Origin: Streptomyces sp. NBC_00443
GTDB taxonomy: Bacteria > Actinomycetota > Actinomycetes > Streptomycetales > Streptomycetaceae
DNA length: 64,000 nucleotides
NCBI RefSeq assembly: GCF_036014175.1
Contig: NZ_CP107917.1
Location: forward strand, 7,378,001 to 7,442,000
Direction: 5' to 3'
A program made the translations under genes and the position numbers. Below, one piece after another: positions 17,086 to 27,418 of this stretch. Below the pieces are notes generated by a model that was given only the letters and a program-made list of their open reading frames with translations, was not told the origin of the DNA and did no database searches. The number at the start of each line of letters is the position of its first letter. The stretch's first letter is position 1.

Positions 17086-19772
17086 GCGGGTGCCTCCTGG
17101 GAGCCTGCCGCGTCGAGTACGCGGTCGGGAGGGCCGGAGGCGACGATGCGGCCCGCCGCCATGACGTGCACGGTGTCGGCGAGGTCGGCGACCAGGTCGA
17201 GGTCGTGCTCGACGACGAGCAGGGCGGTGCCGTCGGCGGCGAGTGCCTTCAGGACGCGGGCCAGTGCGGTGACCTCGGCGGTGTCGAGGCCGGCGGCGGG
17301 TTCGTCGAGGAGCAGCACGCGTGGGCTGCCCGCGAGGGCCCTGGCGAGTTCCACGCGTCTCAGTGTGCCGGTGGGCAGGCCCGCGGCCGGCAGGGCCCTC
17401 ACCGGGCCGTCGAGTCCGAGGAGTCTGAGGGCCCGCTCCACGGCCGAGGGGTCTCGCAGCCGTCCCTGCTCTGCGCCCACGCGGACGTTCTCGGCCACGG
17501 TCAGGGAGGGGAAGACGGCCAGTTGCTGGAAGGTGCGGGCGATGCCGAGACGGGTTCGGGCGTGTGCGGGGAGGCGGGTGATGTCGCGGGTGCCGAGCAG
17601 GACTTGGCCGTGGGTGGGGCGGTGGGTGCCGGCCAGGCAGTGGAACAGGGTGCTCTTTCCTGCGCCGTTGGGGCCGACGATGGCGGTGACCTGGCCGGGG
17701 TGGACGGTGAGGGTGATGTCGTCCAGGGCGGTGAAGTTGTCGTAGCGGGCCTGGAGGTGGTGGGTGGTCAGGGGTGCGCGGCGGGTGGGTGTGGGCTGTG
17801 CCCGATCCCGCTCCCGTGGCGTCTCCACGGCCGCCGCATGCTCGTCCCGGCGTGCCGTCCCCGCGACCCCCGACGCGGTCGAGCCCGTCAACGTCGGCCG
17901 AAATGCAGCCCCCTGCCCCACCGGCCGCAGTCGCCTCCGTACCCCCACCCCCACCGCCGTAAGCCTCGCCCCGCGCCGCAGGCGCAGCCTCCCTGCCGCC
18001 GTCCGCAGTGCCTCGTACGGCCCGCCGGGGAAGCGGCCCACCAGTACCGCCAGGATGCCGATCAGGGCCGCCGCCACACCACCGCGGGCCCCCGCGTCGA
18101 GGCCGACCAGGAGGGCCGCGGCGGCCAGGGCGCCGAGGGTGCTGTCGGCGCCCAGGACCACCACAGCGGCGAACCAGAGGAGGCCGCGGACGGGGTCGTA
18201 GGCGGCCGGGTCGAAGGCGCGCAGGCCCATGCCGAGCATTCCGCCGCCCAGGGCAGCCAGGGCGGCGCCCGAGACGAAGGCCAGCAGTTTGAGGGAGGGC
18301 ACCTGGACGCCTGCCGCCGACGCCCCGGACTCGTGGTCCCGCATCGCCGCCAGGGCCCGGCCCGTGCGGCCTCGGCGCAGCAGCCAGGTCGTCAGCAGGG
18401 CCGCGGCCAGGAGGGCCAGTTCAAGGACGTAGTAGGCGCGGTCGCCCTCGAAGCCCGCCGGACGGCCGAGGGACAGACCCGAGATCGCGTACGGCTGCGC
18501 GAAGACGAAGCGGCTCACGCCGACGCCGACCGCGAAGGTCGCCAGCGCAAGGGCCAGGCCCCGGCGGCTGATGGCCGGCCAGCCGGTGAGGAGGCCGAGA
18601 GGGGCCACCAGGACGACCGCCAGCGCGAGGGCCGCGAGCTCCGGCAGCCGGGGGAGGCCCGGGAAGCGGCCCGCCGCCAGCAGGGCCGTGAACAGGGCGC
18701 CAAGGCCCGCGTACGCCGCCTGACCGAGGGAGATCTGGCCGCCGCGGCCCGTGACGACGACCAGGGAGAGCAGCACCACGCCCAGCGCCGGCACCTGCAC
18801 CGACGTATGCAGGTCCGCGCCCGCGAAGCCCAGGGGGAGCAGGAAGAGCACCATCGCCACGATCCAGGCGCCCGGAGGGGTCGGCACGCGCGCGGTGGCC
18901 GAGCGGGGGAGAGCGTCACGGGTGCCGACGCGGGGGAGGGCCAGGGCCGCGATCAGCAGGGCGACGACGAAGAGGTTCGTGCTGACGGCCTGCAGGAGCG
19001 GGGCGCCCCAGCCCGTCGGGTGCAGGCGCGTCAGCTGGCTCTGCGCCACCCCGATGGCCAGCGCCGTCAGCACGGCGACCGGCAGGCTGCGCATCCGTGC
19101 GGCCACCGCGACCGCGACCACCTCCATGACCAGCAGCGGCAGGCCGTACGGGTCCAGGCGCACGTACGGGGCCAGCAGCACGCCCGTCAGGCCCGCCGTG
19201 AACGAGCCGAACGCCCAGCCCGACGCCGCCACCCGGTCCGCGTCGATACCGCCGAGGACCGCCAGCCGGCGGTCGTCGACGACGGCACGCAGTTCCCGGC
19301 CGAAGCGGGTCCAGCGGATCACCGCACCGACCCCGGCCGCCAGCAGCAGCGCCACCGTCAGCTGCCCCCAGGGCTCCGCCGACATCAGCTCCGGCGCGTC
19401 GGCCCGCGCCCCCTGGCCCCACAGCAGTACCGCGCCGCCCACCAGCAGGACGAAGACGCCGATCGACGCGACCAGGGTCTGCGCCGGGTCGCTGCCCAGG
19501 ACCGCCAGCGGCCGGAAGACGAACCGTTCCAGCGCCATCCCGATCCCCGGCGCGAGGACCAGCAGCGTCACGGTCGCGCCCGCCCACAGCGGCCAGCCCC
19601 ACTCCACCACGCACTGCCGCAGCGCGTACGCGCACACCATCGCGATCGCCCCGTGCGCGAAGTTCAGCACACCGGTCGCCCGGTACGTCACGACCAGACC
19701 GATCCCGCTGAGCGCGGCGGCGCTGCCGACCGCCAGACCGGCCAGCGTGAGGTCGTACGTCAGGGAGGACAC
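17082..19772 (-). CDS. LivH-LivM-LivG fusion: two permease domains and an ATPase in one polypeptide
   Basis: This 896-residue protein joins three subunits of a branched-chain amino acid-type ABC importer. Residues about 1-285 are a LivH-type permease (YRATGVLNFAHGAIAMV). Residues about 300-600 are a LivM-type permease (GRGGQISLGQAAYAGLGA). After a basic Pro/Arg linker, residues about 670-890 are a LivG-type ATPase with Walker A GPNGAGKST and Walker B VLLLDEPAAGLD plus VVEHDLDLV (H-loop His). Its signature motif is degenerate (GLPTGTLRRVELARAL instead of LSGGQ). LivF is translated by overlap downstream, and the binding lipoprotein is divergent at 20973. The transported solute is unknown. Confidence 0.5.
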
Positions 19773-19783
19773 CGGGGCGGACC

Positions 19784-20296
19784 TCAGTCGTCCGCTTCGG
19801 CGGGCTCACAGATCGGGCACGGACCCAGTTCGCCGCTGCGCACCAGCTTCGCGTCGACCGGCACGGCCTCCGCCTTCCCGGCGACCAGCGGGCAGTCCGC
19901 GCGGTGCCAGAGGGTGCCGCCCGGCACCATCAGCAGGTCACCGCTGACCGCTGTCGGCGCTGCGGCCGCCTCCCCGGACTCATTCGCGTCGGCCGGCTCC
20001 ACGGCCACCAGAAGGCCGTACAGCTCCTCCACGCGCGCGGCGGCGAGCGCGCCCCGGCCGTGTGTCAGCAGCAGCGACCCGGCGATGATCAGCGCGGCGC
20101 CGGGGACCGTGCAGGACGCGAGATACGGCAGCTGCCGCTCGGCGAAGCGCTCGCCGGAGACGCCGTACCAGCCGATGACGCACAGCACCGCGCCGGCCGC
20201 GAGTGCGGCCCAGCCGGCCCACAGGACGGGGTGCACGGTCCGCAGTCGGGCTGTCCGCATCGCTGGCTCCCACGCGTCGGGTTCGGGGGCACGCAC
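19784..20296 (-). CDS. Small membrane protein with C-terminal Cys/His cluster
   Basis: I do not recognise a specific function for this 170-residue protein. Two transmembrane helices are visible (VLWAGWAALAAGAVLCVIGW; CTVPGAALIIAGSLLLT). The cytoplasmic C-terminal part contains HRADCPLVAGK and GPCPICEP, a His-Cys...Cys-x2-Cys arrangement that could bind a metal and recurs in streptomycete proteins. The gene ends 12 bases before the Liv fusion on the same strand and may be co-transcribed with it. The start may be ATG 20296 or the ATG 12 codons later. Confidence 0.5.
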   Translation of the reverse strand: MRAPEPDAWEPAMRTARLRTVHPVLWAGWAALAAGAVLCVIGWYGVSGERFAERQLPYLASCTVPGAALIIAGSLLLTHGRGALAAARVEELYGLLVAVEPADANESGEAAAAPTAVSGDLLMVPGGTLWHRADCPLVAGKAEAVPVDAKLVRSGELGPCPICEPAEADD

Positions 20297-20416
20297 ATCG
20301 GGTTTCGGCGCATGTGCCTGTCCATGTCAGCCAATGGCTTGCACTATGCCTCCTGCAAGCTGACCCTGAAAGCACCGGGCGCACACGGCCCGGATCGACA
20401 CCCGGCGGTGAGCCAG

Positions 20417-20998
20417 ATGGTTCTCGGGAGCGACCTCAGGCGGAGCAACGCGCACAGGCGGCACGGCCCGCGGGCGACGGGGCGGGGGACCGCGACGGCC
20501 GCGGCCCTGCTCCTCTTCCTCGCCCCGGCCCTGGCTGCCTGCAGCGACGACGAGGGAGGCGGCGGCAACGAGACCCCGCCGACACCCACCGTCGAGCAGA
20601 CCGAGCCGGGCGAGCAGTCGCCTGCCGCGACGGCGCCCGCCGACGTAGGGGCCGCCGAGACGGAGATCAAGCAGAACTGGCAGAAGTTCTTCGACCCGGC
20701 GACGCCCACGGAGGAGAAGCAGACCGTCCTGGAGAACGGCGACCGGATGGGGCCGGTCCTGCAGGCGTTCAGCGGTGACGAGCGCGGCGGGCAGGTCGAG
20801 GCGAAGGTCTCCAAGGTCGAGTTCACCTCGCCGACCGACGCGAACGTGACGTACGAGCTGACGCTGAAGGGCGCGACCGCCCTGCCGGGCGCCTCAGGCA
20901 CCGCCGTCGAACAGGACGGCACCTGGAAGGTGTCCGCGAAGACACTGTGCGCGCTGGTCCAGTTGAGCGGCAATGGGTCGCCGATCCCGGGGTGCTGA
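20417..20998 (+). CDS. Predicted lipoprotein of unknown function beside the Liv system
   Basis: This 193-residue protein has a basic leader and a lipobox (FLAPALAAC), so it should be lipid-anchored outside the membrane. A Gly/Pro/Thr-rich spacer is followed by a compact domain with IKQNWQKFFDPATPTEEKQ and VTYELTLKG, resembling low-molecular-weight NTF2-like or MTB12-like lipoproteins. I chose ATG 20417; GTG 20408 is also in frame. The stop lies 26 bases into the next gene, the binding lipoprotein, so the two are coupled. A role as accessory subunit is inference. Confidence 0.5.
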   Translation: MVLGSDLRRSNAHRRHGPRATGRGTATAAALLLFLAPALAACSDDEGGGGNETPPTPTVEQTEPGEQSPAATAPADVGAAETEIKQNWQKFFDPATPTEEKQTVLENGDRMGPVLQAFSGDERGGQVEAKVSKVEFTSPTDANVTYELTLKGATALPGASGTAVEQDGTWKVSAKTLCALVQLSGNGSPIPGC

Positions 20999-22268
20999 GG
21001 CGGCGATCGCCGTGGTGGTGCTGGCTCTGAGTACGGCGTGCGGCAGCCGGCTGCCGGAGAGCGACTTCGAGCACCGCGACCCGGGCGGCCCCACCACAAC
21101 AGCGGGCGACCGCGCGCCGATCCGGGTCGGCATCATCGCGAGCGCCACCAGCCCGGTCGGCGGCAACGCCTTCACCGGCCCGCGCGACGGCGCCAAGGCG
21201 TACTTCGACCGCCTCAACGCACGCGGCGGCATCGACGGCCGCCACGTCGAGGTGCGCGAATGCGACGACGGCGGCAGCGGCGTCGGCAACAACGAGTGCG
21301 TGCACAAGCTCATCGACGAGGAGAAGGTCGTCGCCCTGGTCGCCACCACCGCCCTGGACTACGCGGGCGCCTCCCGCGTCTCACGCGCACGCGTGCCCGA
21401 CATCGGCGGCCAGCCCATCGGAACCGCCTACGACACCTACCCGCACCTGTACGGCATCTACGGCAGCCTCGCGCCCCGCAACGGCACCACCGGCTGGGAC
21501 GGCAAGCAGTACGGCGGCACCGAGGTCTACCGCTACTTCAAGCGCGAGCACGGCGCCCGCACGGCCGCCGTCGTCTCGTACAACCAGTCCGCGTCCGCCG
21601 CCTACGCCCGGCTCGTCGAGCGGGGGCTGAAGGCCGAGGGCTACAAGGTCGTGACCGAGCAGGTCGACTTCGCGCTGCCCAACTTCCGCGCGGTGGCGGC
21701 CGATCTGAAGGAGCAGGGCGCCGACCTCGTCTTCGACGCCATCGACACCCACGGCAACGCCCAGCTGTGCAAGGCGATGGACGACGTCGGCGCCGAGGTC
21801 ACCGCCAAGGTCACGAACGTCCAGAACTGGACGTCCACCGTCGCCGATGACTACAAGGACGCTCCGCGCTGCCGCAACGCCCTGTGGGCCACCGGATCGT
21901 CCCGCAACCACGAGGACACCGGCCAGGACGCCGTACGGGAGTTCCGGGACGCCACCAAGGGCCGCAAGACGCACTCCCAGTGGCAGCTGGAGGGCTGGGC
22001 GGCGGCCATGTGGTTCACGGACGCGGCGAAGTCGTGCGCACGCGAGGGCGTCACGCGTGCGTGCGTCGACGACTTCATGAACCGCAACCAGGGATACACC
22101 GCAGACGGCCTGCTGATCCCGGTCCGGTTCGAGCGGTCGGCCGAGCCGCCGGGGACCCGCCGGACGTGTCTGTCCGTGGCCCGCTGGGAGGACGGCCGGG
22201 GCTGGGTCTCCCAAGGAGACATGAACAACACGTGCTTCGACGTCCCACAGCTGTCGTACCAGCCGTGA
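20973..22268 (+). CDS. ABC transporter substrate-binding lipoprotein (LivK family)
   Basis: This 431-residue lipoprotein (lipobox LALSTACGS) is a periplasmic-binding-type receptor of the branched-chain amino acid/amide family. The core begins IRVGIIASATSPVGG and continues with AKAYFDRLNARGGIDGR, typical of LivK-like receptors. Several Cys pairs (RECDD; NNECV; AKSCAREGVTRACVDD; NNTCFD) suggest extracellular disulfides. It starts inside the preceding lipoprotein gene and is divergent from the Liv fusion and LivF, presumably serving that transporter. Ligand is not predictable from the sequence. Confidence 0.5.
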   Translation: MGRRSRGAEAAIAVVVLALSTACGSRLPESDFEHRDPGGPTTTAGDRAPIRVGIIASATSPVGGNAFTGPRDGAKAYFDRLNARGGIDGRHVEVRECDDGGSGVGNNECVHKLIDEEKVVALVATTALDYAGASRVSRARVPDIGGQPIGTAYDTYPHLYGIYGSLAPRNGTTGWDGKQYGGTEVYRYFKREHGARTAAVVSYNQSASAAYARLVERGLKAEGYKVVTEQVDFALPNFRAVAADLKEQGADLVFDAIDTHGNAQLCKAMDDVGAEVTAKVTNVQNWTSTVADDYKDAPRCRNALWATGSSRNHEDTGQDAVREFRDATKGRKTHSQWQLEGWAAAMWFTDAAKSCAREGVTRACVDDFMNRNQGYTADGLLIPVRFERSAEPPGTRRTCLSVARWEDGRGWVSQGDMNNTCFDVPQLSYQP

Positions 22269-22337
22269 CGCGCAACCAAAAGGCGGTGTCGCCGGTCCAA
22301 CCGACAGAGCCGAGAGCCGAGGGAGGAACCGCAGCGC

Positions 22338-22730
22338 ATGACGCCCGTGTCGCAGGCAGTACCACTGCGCGCCGACTGCATCGCGGATTCGGCGGGCGGG
22401 CTGACCTTTGACGTGACCGCGGTCGTGGCCACCGAGGCTGCCCACCTCGTGCTGCGCCACCGCGAGGGCGAAGAGGAGGTCACCCTGCCCCTGACCCCGG
22501 CCACCACGGGCCGGCTGCGCGCCGCGCTCCCCAGCAGTGTGGCCCTGCCGGAGGGCCACTGGGACGCGTACGCCAGCGTGACGGAGGAGGAGTCGGACCA
22601 CCGACTGGCGCCGGGTGACATGGACGTGCACCCCTCCGCCTCCCGGGTCCCGTACGAAACCCGGCAAGGCAACCTGAGCGTCGAATCCCGGGTCCCGGCA
22701 ACGCTGTTAGGGGCCCTCCCGAGCTCCTAG
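22338..22730 (+). CDS. Hypothetical beta-rich protein (transferase-domain-like)
   Basis: This 130-residue protein lacks a recognisable catalytic motif. It is predicted to be beta-rich, with repeated hydrophobic/charged alternation (GGLTFDVTAVV, AHLVLRHREGEEEVTLPL, GHWDAYASVTEEES), similar to the small domains found in polysaccharide-modifying proteins. GGAGGAA lies 10 bases before ATG 22338. It follows the binding protein by 69 bases and precedes the WYL regulator by 18 bases, so it may be transcribed with either. Function is unknown. Confidence 0.5.
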   Translation: MTPVSQAVPLRADCIADSAGGLTFDVTAVVATEAAHLVLRHREGEEEVTLPLTPATTGRLRAALPSSVALPEGHWDAYASVTEEESDHRLAPGDMDVHPSASRVPYETRQGNLSVESRVPATLLGALPSS

Positions 22731-22748
22731 GCGAGGCAAGATCGGATC

Positions 22749-23789
22749 ATGTTGGAGACCTCGGCAAGACTCCTGCGACTGCTCTCCCTGCTCCAGGCCC
22801 ACCGCGAGTGGTCCGGCGCCGACCTGGCCGACCGTCTCGGCGTCACCCCGCGCACGATCCGGCGGGACGTCGACCGGCTGCGTGAGCTGGGCTACCCGGT
22901 CAACGCCAGCCCCGGCACCGGCGGTGGCTACCAGCTCGGCGCCGGTGCCGAGCTGCCGCCCCTGCTGCTGGACGACGACGAGGCGGTCGCCGTGGCCGTA
23001 GGGCTGCGCACGGCCGCGGGCCAGGGCATCGAGGGCATCGGCGAGACCTCGGTGCGGGCCCTCGCCAAGCTGGAGCAGGTCCTGCCGAACCGGCTGCGCC
23101 GCCGCGTGGGTGCCCTGAACGCCTTCACCGTGCCGATGCTGCGGGGCCCCCAGCCCTCCGCCGCCGACCCGGCCGTGCTGACCGAGCTGGCCAACCTCTG
23201 CCGGGACGCCGAACGCCTGCGCTTCGAGTACCGCGATCACGACGGCGCCCCCACCCGCCGTACCGTCGAGCCGCACCGCCTCGTGTGCAGCGAACGGCGC
23301 TGGTACCTGGTCGCGTGGGACCTCGACCGCGAGGACTGGCGTACGTTCCGCGTCGACCGCATCACCCCCAGGCCACCGCACGGCCCGCGCTTCACTCCGC
23401 GCACTCCGCCCGCCGAGGACCTCGCCGCGTACGTGTCCCAGGGCGTCTCCACGCGCGCGTACGCCTCGCACGCCGTCGTCCGGCTGCTGGTGCCCCTGGA
23501 GGAGGCCGCCGCGAGCATCTCGCCCACCACGGGGCAGCTGGAGGCGGACGGTCCCGACAGCTGCCTCCTGCGCACCGGCGCCGGGAGCCTCGACGTGATG
23601 GTGATCCACGTGATGCTGCTGGGCTTCGAGTTCGAGGTCCTGGAACCGGACGGGCTGGTCGAGGCGATCAGGACCGCTCAGGGCCGGCTTGCTCGCTCTT
23701 TGGCTCGGGCTGCGGAGCCTCCAGCGCGTGCTCCGGGTGGTGCAGGTCGAACGCCGGGGACTCGGAGCGGATCTTCGGCAGCGCGTTGA
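22749..23789 (+). CDS. WYL-domain transcriptional regulator (HTH_11 + WYL)
   Basis: This 346-residue cytoplasmic regulator has an N-terminal winged helix (residues about 5-58: [20 protein letters not shown]) and a WYL domain (about 140-215: [34 protein letters not shown]), followed by a C-terminal extension domain. WYL proteins often sense nucleic-acid ligands or stress; PafB and PafC belong here, but this single-unit type usually controls a neighbouring gene. The last 40 codons run antisense to the 3' end of ctaD, giving a 122-base convergent overlap, and the Pro/Arg-rich tail looks like the product of that overlap rather than domain sequence. Target genes are unknown. Confidence 0.5.
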   Translation: MLETSARLLRLLSLLQAHREWSGADLADRLGVTPRTIRRDVDRLRELGYPVNASPGTGGGYQLGAGAELPPLLLDDDEAVAVAVGLRTAAGQGIEGIGETSVRALAKLEQVLPNRLRRRVGALNAFTVPMLRGPQPSAADPAVLTELANLCRDAERLRFEYRDHDGAPTRRTVEPHRLVCSERRWYLVAWDLDREDWRTFRVDRITPRPPHGPRFTPRTPPAEDLAAYVSQGVSTRAYASHAVVRLLVPLEEAAASISPTTGQLEADGPDSCLLRTGAGSLDVMVIHVMLLGFEFEVLEPDGLVEAIRTAQGRLARSLARAAEPPARAPGGAGRTPGTRSGSSAAR

Positions 23790-25362
23790 AGTTGTGCCGC
23801 GGGGGCGGGCAGGAGGTGGCCCACTCCAGGGAGCGGCCGTACCCCCAGGGGTCGTCGACCTCGACCTTCTTGCCGTACTTCGTGGTCTTCCAGACGTTGT
23901 AGAGGAACGGCAGCGTCGACATGCCGAGCAGGAACGCGCCGATCGTCGAGACCGTGTTCAGCGCCGTGAAGCCGTCGGCGGCGAGATAGTCGGCGTAGCG
24001 GCGCGGCATCCCCTCGGCGCCCAGCCAGTGCTGCACCAGGAACGTGGTGTGGAAGCCCACGAACAGGGTCCAGAAGTGGATCTTGCCCAGCCGTTCGTCG
24101 AGCATCTTCCCGGTGAACTTGGGCCACCAGAAGTGGAACCCGGCGAAGATCGCGAAGACGACGGTGCCGAAGACGACGTAGTGGAAGTGGGCCACGACGA
24201 AGTACGAGTCGGAGACGTGGAAGTCCATGGGCGGCGACGCCAGGATCACCCCGGTCAGCCCGCCGAACAGGAACGTCATCAGGAAGCCGATGGACCACAG
24301 CATCGGCGTCTCGAAGGACAGCGAGCCCTTGATCATGGTCCCGGTCCAGTTGAAGAACTTCACACCGGTCGGCACCGCGATCAGGAAGCTCATGAACGAG
24401 AAGAACGGCAGCAGCACCGCGCCCGTGACGAACATGTGGTGCGCCCACACCACGATCGACAGACCGGTGATCGCCATCGTCGCCCCGACCAGCGTCAGAT
24501 AGCCGAACAGCGGCTTGCGCGAGAAGACCGGGATGATCTCGCTGATGATGCCGAAGAACGGCAGCGCGATGATGTAGACCTCGGGATGCCCGAAGAACCA
24601 GAACAGGTGCTGCCACAGCAGCGCCCCGCCGTTGGCCGCCTCGAACACCACCGAGCCGAACCGCCGGTCCGCCTCCAGCACCAGCAGCGCGGCCGCGAGC
24701 ACCGGGAACGCCATCAGGATCAGGATCGACGTGAACAGCGTGTTCCACACGAAGATCGGCATCCGGAACATCGTCATGCCGGGTCCGCGCATCCCGATGA
24801 TCGTGGTGATGAAGTTGACCGCGCCGAGGATGGTGCCGAAGCCCGCCAGCGCGAGGCCCATGATCCACAGGTCGGGTCCGATGCCGGGGGAACGCTCCAG
24901 GCTGTTGAGCGGCGCGTAGGCGAACCAGCCGTAGGAGGCGGGCCCGTCCGGCACGATCAGCGAGCCCATCACGATCAGGCCGCCGAACAGGAACAGCCAG
25001 TACGAGAACATGTTCAGCCGTGGGAACGCCACGTCCGGGGCGCCGATCTGCAGCGGCATCAGCTCGTTGGCGAAGCCCGCGAAGGTCGGGGTCGCGAACA
25101 GCAGCAGCATGATCGTGCCGTGCATGGTGAACAGCTGGTTGAACTGCTCGTTGCTCAGGATCTGCATCCCCGGCCTGGCCAGTTCGGCCCGCATCAGCAG
25201 GGCCATGACACCGCCGGCCAGGAAGAACCCGAACGACGTGATCAGGTAGAGGTGCCCGATCTTCTTGTGGTCCGTGGTGGTCAGCCAGTCGACGACCACC
25301 CGGCCGCCCGGCTGTTTGCTCCGCATGGGCCCTGCCGTCGCCTGTGCGGTGTGCGTCCCCAT
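23668..25362 (-). CDS. ctaD: Cytochrome c oxidase subunit I (aa3-type), stand-alone copy
   Basis: This 564-residue, 12-TM catalytic subunit of the terminal oxidase binds haem a, haem a3 and CuB. Motifs are present: the haem a ligand His in [29 protein letters not shown] with the CuB His and Tyr, WAHHMFVTG, and HFHYVVFG with haem ligands. I chose ATG 25362 because AAGGGG precedes it; the upstream in-frame extension is Arg/Pro-rich. No ctaC, ctaE or ctaF gene is adjacent, so this is probably a second copy beside the main operon elsewhere. Its 3' end overlaps the WYL regulator. Confidence 0.5.
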   Translation of the reverse strand: MGTHTAQATAGPMRSKQPGGRVVVDWLTTTDHKKIGHLYLITSFGFFLAGGVMALLMRAELARPGMQILSNEQFNQLFTMHGTIMLLLFATPTFAGFANELMPLQIGAPDVAFPRLNMFSYWLFLFGGLIVMGSLIVPDGPASYGWFAYAPLNSLERSPGIGPDLWIMGLALAGFGTILGAVNFITTIIGMRGPGMTMFRMPIFVWNTLFTSILILMAFPVLAAALLVLEADRRFGSVVFEAANGGALLWQHLFWFFGHPEVYIIALPFFGIISEIIPVFSRKPLFGYLTLVGATMAITGLSIVVWAHHMFVTGAVLLPFFSFMSFLIAVPTGVKFFNWTGTMIKGSLSFETPMLWSIGFLMTFLFGGLTGVILASPPMDFHVSDSYFVVAHFHYVVFGTVVFAIFAGFHFWWPKFTGKMLDERLGKIHFWTLFVGFHTTFLVQHWLGAEGMPRRYADYLAADGFTALNTVSTIGAFLLGMSTLPFLYNVWKTTKYGKKVEVDDPWGYGRSLEWATSCPPPRHNFNALPKIRSESPAFDLHHPEHALEAPQPEPKSEQAGPERS

Positions 25363-25831
25363 CGCTCGCTCGCCCCTTCGCTCGTAGCGCCCCGGGCCCA
25401 CTGAAGCCCGCGCCGCACGCGCCGACGCGAGCTCACGCCATGATGCTCGCGTCGGCGGCGCTCCGACAGAGGGCGTACGGGGATTCTGTGGTGGAACCAT
25501 GGACTTTCTGTGCGGTACCGACTCTCGCGGTCCGTGCGCCCGCTGCCGCAGCAGCTAATGTCGTGTGGAGGGAAAAGGGGTCCGGCGGCAGTTCCCCGGG
25601 AACTTTTCCTCCGCGCTATTGGCCGGATCGTGGCGACACGCAGGAATTACGATCGAATGCCCGCGGAAGGCCTACGAAACCGCTCATTCGTGTGACGAAG
25701 AGTGGTCGAAACGCTTGTCGTGGTTCTGTGACAAAAGCGTGACCCCAGAGGTACGTGTGACCTCGATGGCCGCTACAAAGGATCCCTGTCCGCTCTGGCC
25801 CTGTCCCTCGGGCAGGCCCTAGCGTGGCGGC
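25363..25831. other. Intergenic region upstream of ctaD and the I78-like gene
   Basis: This 469-base region separates divergent genes and is distinctly less GC-rich between about 25550 and 25760 (stretches such as AATTACGATCG and GACAAAAGCGTGACC). It must contain the ctaD promoter and that of the small I78-like gene. I see no tRNA, no riboswitch and no convincing open frame with a ribosome binding site. Confidence 0.5.
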
Positions 25832-26047
25832 ATGGCACCCATTCCGAAACCCCCCGCCGAACCACAGGACAGCCCGGACACATATGTCGGTCTCGACGCC
25901 GACCGGGCCGAGCGCCTTGCCCGTGACCGAGGGTGGTCGACGGTGCGTTCCCTGCCCCCGGGGGCGATCATCACCATGGAATACAGGAGCGGTCGCCTGA
26001 ACTTCGAGGTGCGGGACGGCCAGGTGGCGCGGGCCTGGAAGGGCTGA
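25832..26047 (+). CDS. Peptidase inhibitor I78-like small protein
   Basis: This 71-residue protein matches the small I78 inhibitor-type fold: YVGLDADRAERLARDRGW followed by the loop VRSLPPGAIITMEYRSGRLN and a terminal strand VRDGQVARAW. There is no signal peptide, so it acts in the cytoplasm unless exported by another route. ATG 25832 follows GCGGC with a weak ribosome binding site. The gene is a single-gene unit closed by a perfect terminator. Inhibitory activity is inferred from the family only. Confidence 0.5.
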   Translation: MAPIPKPPAEPQDSPDTYVGLDADRAERLARDRGWSTVRSLPPGAIITMEYRSGRLNFEVRDGQVARAWKG

Positions 26048-26050
26048 CGA

Positions 26051-26098
26051 ACGGGCGAAGGCCCCGGTTCCTGCCTAGGAACCGGGGCCTTCGCCCGT
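26051..26098. terminator. Long perfect hairpin terminator after the I78-like gene
   Basis: Arms of 21 bases (26051-26071 and 26078-26098; core GGGCGAAGGCCCCGGTTCC paired with its complement) flank a 6-base loop TGCCTA. It begins 4 bases after the stop and lies between convergent genes, so it may serve both. Confidence 0.5.
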
Positions 26099-26138
26099 GC
26101 CGGGGTGGTTGTGCGTACCGAACCCCGCTGTCCGGGCG

Positions 26139-27179
26139 TCAGCCGCCCGTGAGGGGGCGGGCGGCCGTCTGGGGCGTGCTGCGGGTGACGCGGTCCGTGT
26201 GCGGCGGCCGACGGCTGCCGGCCGGGGTCACGGGGGTGCGCTCCGCCCGTGCCGTGTGCGGGCCGGGGGCCAGGTAGACGGGCGGGTGGACGGGCGTGCG
26301 CGCGGAGCGGGCGGCGGAGGCCGCTTCCCCTGCCGCGGTCTCGCTTTCGGCAGCCACGGGACGCGGCTTGAGCCGCACCGGAGCCTCGACGGGGGCGGTC
26401 GGCACGGCGACAGTGCCGGCCCGGCGCTCGCGCAGACGGTCGCGCAGGGCGAAGATCCAGGCCTCGGACCGGGTGATCAGCGGCTCGAACCACGGCAGGG
26501 CGAGCAGGATCAGCAGGCCGGCGGCCCAGCCGAGCAGCACATCGCTCAGCCAGTGCGTACCGAGGTACACGGTGGACAGGCCGACGCCCAGCGAGGTCAC
26601 CGCCGACAGGGCCGACAACCAGCGGCGCGCTCTCGGGGTCGAGGCCAGATAGGCCAGGATTCCCCAGGTCACCACGGCGTTGGCGGTGTGGCCGCTGGGA
26701 AATATATCGCCGCCGAGCCACATCTCGTTGGAGCCGACGTTAGTCGCGTAGTGCGGGCCGAGGCGGCCCATGCCGAGCTTGGCGGCACCCACGGTGACGT
26801 TCAGCAGCAGCAGGGAGACGCCGAGCGCGAGCAGCGGTCGCAGCGTGTGCTGCCGCCAGGAGCGCCAGCCGAGCCAGGCCGCGACCATCACCGCGGTGGG
26901 GCCGCGCTGGCCGAGCACCACGTAGTAGTCGACGAAGGCGTGGATCTCCGACCACTGCTGATACGGCCGGAAGAACATGACCTGCCAGTCCAGCCGGACC
27001 AGCCAGGAGGTGATCACGATGGCCCACACGATGGCCAGGTAGAAGGCCAGGGTCGCGCCGAGGAGCACGATCCGGTGTCGGCTCATCCTCGGCACACTGA
27101 TGTGTGCCGGTCGTTCCGGCTCACGATCCAGTCTGGCGAACACCCGGTCCAGACGGGTGGGCTTCGGTTTGGTACGCAC
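26139..27179 (-). CDS. PAP2-family membrane phosphatase
   Basis: This multi-pass protein belongs to the lipid phosphatase/PAP2 superfamily, acting on phospholipid- or undecaprenyl-type phosphates at the outer face of the membrane. Six hydrophobic segments are visible. The family motifs are KLGMGRLGP (a KxxxGR variant of motif 1), PSGHTANAVVTW (motif 2, catalytic His) and STVYLGTHWLSDVLLGW (motif 3, His and Asp). A disordered Arg/Pro/Thr-rich C-terminal tail of about 90 residues follows. I chose GTG 27179 (VRTKPKPTRLDRVF); an in-frame GTG at 27224 gives a longer N-terminus and neither has a clear ribosome binding site, so a leaderless start is possible. Confidence 0.5.
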   Translation of the reverse strand: MRTKPKPTRLDRVFARLDREPERPAHISVPRMSRHRIVLLGATLAFYLAIVWAIVITSWLVRLDWQVMFFRPYQQWSEIHAFVDYYVVLGQRGPTAVMVAAWLGWRSWRQHTLRPLLALGVSLLLLNVTVGAAKLGMGRLGPHYATNVGSNEMWLGGDIFPSGHTANAVVTWGILAYLASTPRARRWLSALSAVTSLGVGLSTVYLGTHWLSDVLLGWAAGLLILLALPWFEPLITRSEAWIFALRDRLRERRAGTVAVPTAPVEAPVRLKPRPVAAESETAAGEAASAARSARTPVHPPVYLAPGPHTARAERTPVTPAGSRRPPHTDRVTRSTPQTAARPLTGG

Positions 27180-27418
27180 CCAATCGACGTTACAGCGAGT
27201 GAGCTCGGATCCCGGGCGATTCACCGGCTTTGTGATGACGATGTGATGTGGGATTCCTCTCAGGCGAAGGTTTATTCCCCATGAATCAGTTATCGCCGGA
27301 GCCTGCGGCCTTCAATTCTTTTGATCGTTCTGGACCGAGGGTTTATCGCGCTTTTAGATTTGTTCACCGGCTCATAATGCGGAATTATCCCTGAGCTTCC
27401 CGGCGCGCTCACCCGCGG
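27180..27418. other. AT-rich intergenic region between PAP2 and PIG-V-like genes
   Basis: The 239 bases between two minus-strand genes are unusually AT-rich for this chromosome (TTTTGATCG, TTTATCGCGC, TTTTAGATTTG, TAATGCGGAATTATCC at 27317-27390). They probably carry the PAP2 promoter. I see no gene in it. Confidence 0.5.

Noticed and set aside
17166-20363. 1065-codon plus-strand open frame opposite the Liv fusion
   Set aside because: Antisense shadow: Gln/Arg/Gly-rich, no hydrophobic core, while the minus-strand frame has clear Liv domains.
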